A stretch of DNA of 11,134 bases from Bacteroidetes bacterium UBA6183 (lineage in GTDB: Bacteria; Bacteroidota; Bacteroidia; UKL13-3), in contig DITN01000017.1 of NCBI GenBank assembly GCA_002422865.1, forward strand, positions 1-11,134. Reading direction: 5' to 3'. The stretch's first letter is position 1. Every line of letters starts with the position of its first letter. Shown piece after piece: positions 7,074 through 11,134 of this stretch. Under the pieces are notes generated by a model, which saw only the letters and a program-made list of their open reading frames with translations, made no database searches and had not been told where the DNA came from. Both the position numbers and the translations under genes were made by a program.

Positions 7074-7081
7074 CAAAGATA
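7074..7081 (-). promoter_or_regulatory. -7 promoter element (TATCTTTG) of the cystathionine gamma-synthase gene
   Basis: On the minus strand TATCTTTG matches TAnnTTTG and lies 21 bases before the ATG at 7052. Transcription starting near 7068 would exclude the upstream ATG at 7094. The leader would be only about 15 bases, too short for a SAM riboswitch. No -33 TTTG is seen; the palindrome at 7098-7123 occupies that region. Confidence 0.6.
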
Positions 7082-7097
7082 TACTTTGTAACATGAT

Positions 7098-7123
7098 AAG
7101 CCACTTTATGATAAAAGTGACTT
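7098..7123. promoter_or_regulatory. Operator-like palindrome overlapping the -33 region
   Basis: AAGCCACTTT (7098-7107) and AAAGTGACTT (7114-7123) are inverted repeats with one mismatch around ATGATA. The site covers the place where the -33 element of the minus-strand promoter should be and lies about 80 bp from the acyl-CoA dehydrogenase promoter. The symmetry and position suggest a dimeric regulator. There is no T-run, which argues against a terminator. Confidence 0.45.
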
Positions 7124-7202
7124 AAACAACTGCAAGTCCCGAACTGTTTTACATCCGATTCATTTAGCGTAATTTAAAATCAATCCAAAATTTATACACT
7201 AT

Positions 7203-7234
7203 TTTGATATTGTAGTTACGAACAAGTATTTTCG
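7203..7234 (+). promoter_or_regulatory. Promoter of the acyl-CoA dehydrogenase gene (TTTG, 20 bp, TATTTTCG)
   Basis: TTTG at 7203-7206 and TATTTTCG at 7227-7234 (one base from TAnnTTTG), 20 bp apart, form one of the two best-spaced promoters in the window. Transcription would start near 7241, leaving a leader of about 18 bases before the ATG at 7259. Confidence 0.6.
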
Positions 7235-7258
7235 CCACACTTTTTAAAACAACAAGTT

Positions 7259-8398
7259 ATGAACTTTGAATTAACCGAAGAACATTTATCAGTACAACAA
7301 GCTGCACGCGACTTTGCTCAAACCGAATTATTACCGGGTGTAATTGAGCGTGATGATAAACAACAATTCCCTGCCGAGCAGATTAAAAAATTAGGCGAAC
7401 TAGGCTTTTTAGGTATGATGGTTGACCCTAAATACGGAGGTTCGGGTATGGATACCGTTTCTTATGTATTGGCGATGGAAGAACTTTCTAAAGTTGATGC
7501 ATCAGCTTCGGTGGTTGTTTCGGTTAATAACTCTTTAGTTTGCTGGGGTTTAGAAAACTTTGGTAACGAAGAACAAAAGCAAAAATATTTGGTACCAATG
7601 GCTAGCGGAAAATGCCATGGCGCATTTTTATTAAGTGAGCCTGAAGCAGGTAGCGATGCTACAAGTCAAAGTACCACTGCTATTGATATGGGCGACCATT
7701 ACTTACTTAATGGTACTAAAAACTGGATTACCAATGGTAGCACAGCAACCTACTATTTGGTAATAGCACAAACTGACGTGGAGAAAAAACACAAAGGTAT
7801 CAATGCTTTTATTGTGGAGAAAAACTGGGCGGGTGTAACCGTTGGTAAAAAAGAAGATAAAATGGGTATACGTGGTAGCGATACGCATTCAATCATGTTT
7901 CAAGATGTTAAAGTACCTAAAGAAAACCGTATTGGTGAAGATGGATTCGGGTTTAAGTTTGCAATGAAAACCTTAACCGGTGGACGTATAGGTATTGCAG
8001 CGCAAGCATTAGGTATTGCAAGTGGTGCTTACGAGCTAGCTTTAGCATACTCTAAACAACGTAAAGCTTTTGGTAAAGAAATTATGCACCATCAAGCTAT
8101 TCAATTTAAATTAGCAGATATGGCTACTCAAATTGAAGCTGCACGTTTATTAATTATGAAAGCGGCTTGGTTAAAAGATAACGGTTTAGACTACAACATG
8201 GCCGGAAGTATGGCTAAAGTATTTGCCAGCGAAGTGGCGATGTGGGTTACTACAGAAGCTGTTCAAGTGCACGGTGGTTATGGTTTTGTAAAAGAATACC
8301 ATGTAGAGCGTTTAATGCGTGATGCTAAAATTACCCAAATTTACGAAGGTACCAGCGAGGTACAACGTATTGTAATTAGCCGCGAGATTTTAAAATAA
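7259..8398 (+). CDS. Short/branched-chain-type acyl-CoA dehydrogenase (FAD enzyme)
   Basis: 379 residues, the normal length of the single-domain acyl-CoA dehydrogenases that introduce the alpha-beta double bond in acyl-CoA and pass electrons to electron-transfer flavoprotein. Signature 1 is LLSEPEAGSDATS (124-136), followed by NWITNG (155-160). Signature 2, QVHGGYGFVKEYHVERLMRD, precedes QIYEGTSEVQR, where Glu363 is the catalytic base in the position used by short- and medium-chain enzymes. Arg/Gly-rich TGGRIGIAAQALGIASGAYE fits the FAD-contact helix region. Substrate length cannot be fixed; the Bacteroidota relatives I recall are called short-chain or butyryl-CoA dehydrogenases. No ETF, thiolase or enoyl-CoA hydratase gene is adjacent. 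It is flanked by its own promoter and terminator, so it is a single-gene unit; a shared regulator with the divergent gene is possible. Confidence 0.94.
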   Translation: MNFELTEEHLSVQQAARDFAQTELLPGVIERDDKQQFPAEQIKKLGELGFLGMMVDPKYGGSGMDTVSYVLAMEELSKVDASASVVVSVNNSLVCWGLENFGNEEQKQKYLVPMASGKCHGAFLLSEPEAGSDATSQSTTAIDMGDHYLLNGTKNWITNGSTATYYLVIAQTDVEKKHKGINAFIVEKNWAGVTVGKKEDKMGIRGSDTHSIMFQDVKVPKENRIGEDGFGFKFAMKTLTGGRIGIAAQALGIASGAYELALAYSKQRKAFGKEIMHHQAIQFKLADMATQIEAARLLIMKAAWLKDNGLDYNMAGSMAKVFASEVAMWVTTEAVQVHGGYGFVKEYHVERLMRDAKITQIYEGTSEVQRIVISREILK

Positions 8399-8419
8399 TC
8401 GTTTAGATTTTATACAATA

Positions 8420-8456
8420 AACGTCCACTTCCATTTTGGGGGTGGACGTTTTTTTT
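8420..8456 (+). terminator. Rho-independent terminator of the acyl-CoA dehydrogenase gene
   Basis: AACGTCCAC pairs perfectly with GTGGACGTT, and TTCC/GGGG extends the stem inward (two G-T pairs) to a five-base ATTTT loop. Eight T residues follow at 8449-8456. It starts 22 bases after the stop codon. Confidence 0.92.
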
Positions 8457-8647
8457 GATGTACAACCACAGCGATAACAGCGAAGAGTTGCTCATGTCTT
8501 TTTACCACAATGTGCACTAAGTTTTGCCACGAGGGGCACAAGGAATAGTCGCTCACGGAAACCGCAGAATAACACAGACGTTTTAAGAGGAATATTAACC
8601 ACAGCGATATTAGAGAAGAGTGGTTCACAGAGGTTTTAACTCAACCA

Positions 8648-8673
8648 CTGTCAGGGTTTGTAACCGCTGACAG
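8648..8673. repeat. Hairpin CTGTCAG...CTGACAG inside the mosaic
   Basis: CTGTCAG at 8648-8654 pairs with CTGACAG at 8667-8673, and after a single-base bulge GGTT pairs with AACC around a TGT loop. GGTT follows each outer arm. It resembles a REP-type palindrome; the lack of a T-run argues against a terminator. Confidence 0.65.
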
Positions 8674-8685
8674 GGTTATATGCTC

Positions 8686-8698
8686 ATGCCGCAGGCAT
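8686..8698. repeat. Mini-palindrome ATGCC-GCA-GGCAT
   Basis: A five-base perfect stem with a GCA centre. The same stem with GAA in the centre recurs at 8784-8796, so the two form a pair bracketing the CTCTGTG-type half of the mosaic. Confidence 0.6.
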
Positions 8699-8783
8699 CT
8701 CTGCGCCCTCTGCACCTCTGCGTTTCATTACTCATCGCTGTGATCTCTGTGTTCCCTTTGTGGCCGCTGTAGTTAAACCTCCC

Positions 8784-8796
8784 ATGCCGAAGGCAT
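8784..8796. repeat. Mini-palindrome ATGCC-GAA-GGCAT
   Basis: Twin of the palindrome at 8686-8698, with one change in the centre and an identical stem, 98 bp downstream and at the right border of the mosaic. Confidence 0.6.
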
Positions 8797-8871
8797 TCTC
8801 CTTTGTTGTGGTTAAACAAAAACATTCCACCACATCTTCAACAAAAAATCACGTTATTCGTTACACTTATT

Positions 8872-9930
8872 ATGAAACTCATTGCCATTACCATCATTTG
8901 TTTTATTTGTTTACAGTTTACCTGGATCGATCGTATGCAACCTAAAGTATTAACCAACCAACAATTAAAAACCATTAAACCTAATTATACAGGGAACCCC
9001 ATGCGTGGTAATAAGTTTATAAATTACCAGGATGTTGCACTACCTACTTTTAGTAAAGTAATGCAATGGCGCTTTAGCAAAAATCCACAACGTGATGAAA
9101 AGAAAAACGACAATTGGTTACCCTCAGTAATAAAAAACAACAGCATGTTCACCAACAAACAAAATAAGTTGGTTTGGCTAGGACATGCTTCTTTTTTATT
9201 AACGATAAATGGTAAAAATATATTGATCGATCCGGTGTTTAACGACATCCCATTTGTGAAACGTTTGGTAGGAATACCATTTGATAGAGACAGTGTAAAA
9301 CACATCAATTACATCTTACTTTCTCATGCACATTTTGACCATTGTGATAAAAAAAGTTTTCATACCATCATGCAGCAGAACCCACAGGTTAAAGTATTTG
9401 CACCATTAAAATCAACCCAACTTTTAAAAAGTTTTGACAAAAGAATGGATGTACAAGAGGCTGGTTGGTACCAACAATTTAATATTGATGATGATAAAAT
9501 TGAAGTGTATTACATGCCTGCATTTCACTGGTACAAGCGTAGTTTAAACGATGACAATGAAATGCTTTGGGGCAGTTTTATTATTAAATATAACAATACC
9601 ACGCTGTTTTTTATGGGTGATAGTGGCTACAACATTAGGTTTAAAGAAATAGCGACTTACTTTCCAAACATTGATTATTGCATTATGGGAGTTGGAGCAT
9701 ACCAACCATCCTACATGATGAAAACAAGTCATATGAGCCCGGAAGAAGCGGTTGATGCCTTTCATGATTTAGTCGGTAAAAATTTTATTCCCATGCACTA
9801 TGGAACATACGATTTAGCGGATGAACCTCTTGGAGAACCATTGCGAAAATTGAAAATAATGGAAGCCAACAGAACAATTAAAGGCAACTTAATAGCACCA
9901 CACATTGGCGAAAGTATGTTGTTGCCTTAA
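8872..9930 (+). CDS. Membrane-anchored MBL-fold hydrolase of the NAPE-PLD/UlaG-like group
   Basis: 352 residues from the ATG at 8872. An upstream TTG at 8803 would add 23 residues, but that stretch starts in the repeat mosaic, and the ATG start puts a hydrophobic segment at residues 2-18, a likely signal anchor (Cys10 and Cys13 are not in a lipobox). VWLGHASFLL (101-110) and ILIDPVF (117-123) are hallmarks of the NAPE-phospholipase D-like branch. The metal site is complete: His152, His154, Asp156, His157 in SHAHFDH, His219 in PAFHW, Asp250 in MGDSGY and His309 in MHYGTY, in the same order as in mammalian NAPE-PLD. It probably cleaves a phosphodiester, perhaps in a lipid, in the periplasm facing the membrane, but the bacterial substrate is not readable here. 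Its TAA overlaps the stop of the convergent DUF4403 gene. Confidence 0.85.
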   Translation: MKLIAITIICFICLQFTWIDRMQPKVLTNQQLKTIKPNYTGNPMRGNKFINYQDVALPTFSKVMQWRFSKNPQRDEKKNDNWLPSVIKNNSMFTNKQNKLVWLGHASFLLTINGKNILIDPVFNDIPFVKRLVGIPFDRDSVKHINYILLSHAHFDHCDKKSFHTIMQQNPQVKVFAPLKSTQLLKSFDKRMDVQEAGWYQQFNIDDDKIEVYYMPAFHWYKRSLNDDNEMLWGSFIIKYNNTTLFFMGDSGYNIRFKEIATYFPNIDYCIMGVGAYQPSYMMKTSHMSPEEAVDAFHDLVGKNFIPMHYGTYDLADEPLGEPLRKLKIMEANRTIKGNLIAPHIGESMLLP

Positions 9931-11134
9931 AATCCATTTAACTTCAATCCTATCTTTCCTGTAGCTTTTATATTTACCCTCACGGCATTAGGTGTAACAA
10001 ACACATCTGTGGGCGTTATTTGATTGATGACACCATTTAACTGTATTCTTTTTCCGTATTGTTTATTGATGGCTTCGTTAGCCAATTTCTTGGCTTCTTG
10101 TAGCTCTTTAGCAATAGAGAACTCAAGTTTACTCTCTATGCTGTTTTTAAATAATGTAGAGTTAGCCAACCACGATGCCGATTTAAGCAAAACATCTTTG
10201 GTTTGAATATTTAATTCGAAATTTTTAATGGTGATGCTTTGTTTTTGTGAATGATAAACCGGTGTTCCTTCAAAGTAAACAATACCTTTTATTTTCTTGG
10301 TCAGTACTCCCCTTTTTACCTTACCATTTACATTTACACCCACTAAAATTTTATCTGCATTGCCAAATACTTTGGCATCAATAATATCAAGGCTATATTC
10401 TTTCGATTCAAGTTTTATGCTTTTACCATTTAGTTGTTGTTGTATCAATTGATTGATTTGATCAAACCTAATTTCCGCATTTAACATCAAATTTATTCTA
10501 TCATCTAATTTATTGGTTTGATACAAATAAGGGAGTACAGTTATGGTATCCGCTAAAGGTTTGTAACCGCTCACAATTTCGACAACAGCATACAACGCCA
10601 AATTAATTTTTGCTAAAGAATCAAACCCTTCCAATTGCGTGTAAAAAACTTGTTTGGGTTTAATTACAAGCCAACTATTGGTGGTTGCATCAATGCTAAC
10701 AGGTTGCTTGGCTAGTTTCCAACTATCACTTACCAACTTTCTTAAATCAACTGTTTTCGATATTTCTTGATCTAACTCAGCAGTAATTTTATCCACTTGA
10801 CCTTGAATAATTTTACCAAACAATTTAGGAAAATCAACCTGTAATCCGGCCACTTCAAAATTAGGTAAGTCTTCCCAACGTATGGTACTTTTACTGTTCA
10901 ATTTTAGGTTCCAGTTTTTATCAAAAACAGGTAATGTTTGTACATCAACCGTTAAATTAAATTTAAAACCTTGGTCGTAGGCAACATTCATTCCTAATAC
11001 CTTTTTGCTGATGCGATAATTACCTTCAATACGCATTGGGGCAGAAACAAAAATCTGATTACCTCCTGCACTAATATTTAATGGAGATCTTTTTACCACA
11101 CTTATTTTCAAATCGCATGTCCGTAAATATACCA
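9927..11134 (-). CDS. DUF4403 family protein, 5' end cut off by the window
   Basis: Over 400 residues are visible. The frame has no stop between 11111 and the window edge, and reads through TATTTACGGACATGCGAT into the TTG at 11111, so that TTG is not a credible start. DLKISVVKRSPLNIS at the visible N-end resembles the interior of DUF4403 proteins just after their N-terminal segment, so probably several dozen residues, including a signal peptide, lie outside. Features: a WEDLPNFEVAGLQV segment, a VDLRKLV...SWKLAKQPVSI helix region followed by WLVIKPKQVFYTQLEG, then beta-rich repeats ending in GKIGLKLNGF. The family is widespread in Bacteroidota, is probably envelope-located and has beta-rich lipid-binding-like domains; its function is unknown. 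The stop codon shares three bases with that of the convergent hydrolase gene. Confidence 0.8.
   Translation of the reverse strand, partial: VYLRTCDLKISVVKRSPLNISAGGNQIFVSAPMRIEGNYRISKKVLGMNVAYDQGFKFNLTVDVQTLPVFDKNWNLKLNSKSTIRWEDLPNFEVAGLQVDFPKLFGKIIQGQVDKITAELDQEISKTVDLRKLVSDSWKLAKQPVSIDATTNSWLVIKPKQVFYTQLEGFDSLAKINLALYAVVEIVSGYKPLADTITVLPYLYQTNKLDDRINLMLNAEIRFDQINQLIQQQLNGKSIKLESKEYSLDIIDAKVFGNADKILVGVNVNGKVKRGVLTKKIKGIVYFEGTPVYHSQKQSITIKNFELNIQTKDVLLKSASWLANSTLFKNSIESKLEFSIAKELQEAKKLANEAINKQYGKRIQLNGVINQITPTDVFVTPNAVRVNIKATGKIGLKLNGF

Larger units (their letters stand above)
8464..8798. repeat. Mosaic of CACAGAG-type degenerate repeats and hairpins
   Basis: This fills most of the 473-bp gap at 8399-8871. 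AACCACAGCGAT with an AG-rich tail occurs at 8464-8487 and 8597-8620 (21 of 24 bases equal). The left half is rich in CACAG/AGAG; the right half (about 8698-8765) carries the opposite strand, CTCTGTG/CTCTGCG. ATCGCTGTG at 8734-8742 is the exact inverse of CACAGCGAT in both left copies. The whole could fold as one large imperfect inverted repeat. Embedded hairpins are listed separately. No start codon with a credible protein lies within it. Similar CACAGAG-rich intergenic repeats are common in many bacterial genomes, by memory. Confidence 0.65.

Noticed and set aside
8410..8628. Minus-strand 72-codon frame
   Set aside because: It spans the terminator and the CACAGAG-type repeats; an accidental frame.
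8464..8798. CRISPR array
   Set aside because: Repeats are degenerate, irregularly spaced and in both orientations, with no uniform spacers and no cas genes in the window.
8803..8871. N-terminal extension of the MBL-fold protein from a TTG at 8803
   Set aside because: It begins at the repeat border and places 23 non-family residues before a natural signal-anchor start at 8872.

Overview
The window looks like a low-GC Bacteroidota chromosome. Five genes have a perfect or near match to the phylum's -7 promoter element TAnnTTTG just before their start, with no Shine-Dalgarno sequence, and the TypA, cystathionine gamma-synthase, FHS-family sugar transporter and DUF4403 proteins read like Bacteroidota versions. 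Family calls come from motifs and memory; no database search was run.

Layout. Positions 1-215 are about 47% GC by hand count and unexplained. Next come a small NodB-like deacetylase (266-985, +), an intergenic pair of inverted REP-like hairpins, an FHS/FucP-type MFS transporter (1266-2684, +), the ribosome-associated GTPase TypA/BipA (2793-4604, +) with a strong terminator, and an unrecognised membrane protein (4828-5595, +). A repeat-bearing gap of about 300 bp leads to a cystathionine gamma-synthase/lyase (7052-5895, -). It is divergent from an acyl-CoA dehydrogenase (7259-8398, +), which ends in a textbook terminator. A 470-bp mosaic of hairpins and CACAGAG-like repeats follows. Then a membrane-anchored NAPE-PLD-like metallo-beta-lactamase-fold hydrolase (8872-9930, +) meets a DUF4403 protein (from the right edge to 9927, -) tail to tail, sharing the bases of their stop codons.

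How the genes work together. Most genes have their own promoter or terminator, so this is mainly a run of single-gene transcription units, not one operon. The products are mostly housekeeping or metabolic: sugar uptake, translation and stress, sulfur amino acids, fatty or branched-chain acyl oxidation, and envelope lipid or surface functions. I found no defence system, CRISPR array, prophage, intact insertion sequence, tRNA or rRNA. The least ordinary content lies between genes: three different families of hairpin-forming repeats in three gaps, the atypical first 215 bp, and promoter elements so close to start codons that some mRNAs may be leaderless. Two starts (cystathionine gamma-synthase and the MBL-fold hydrolase) should be moved inward from the longest frame, and the DUF4403 gene runs off the window.
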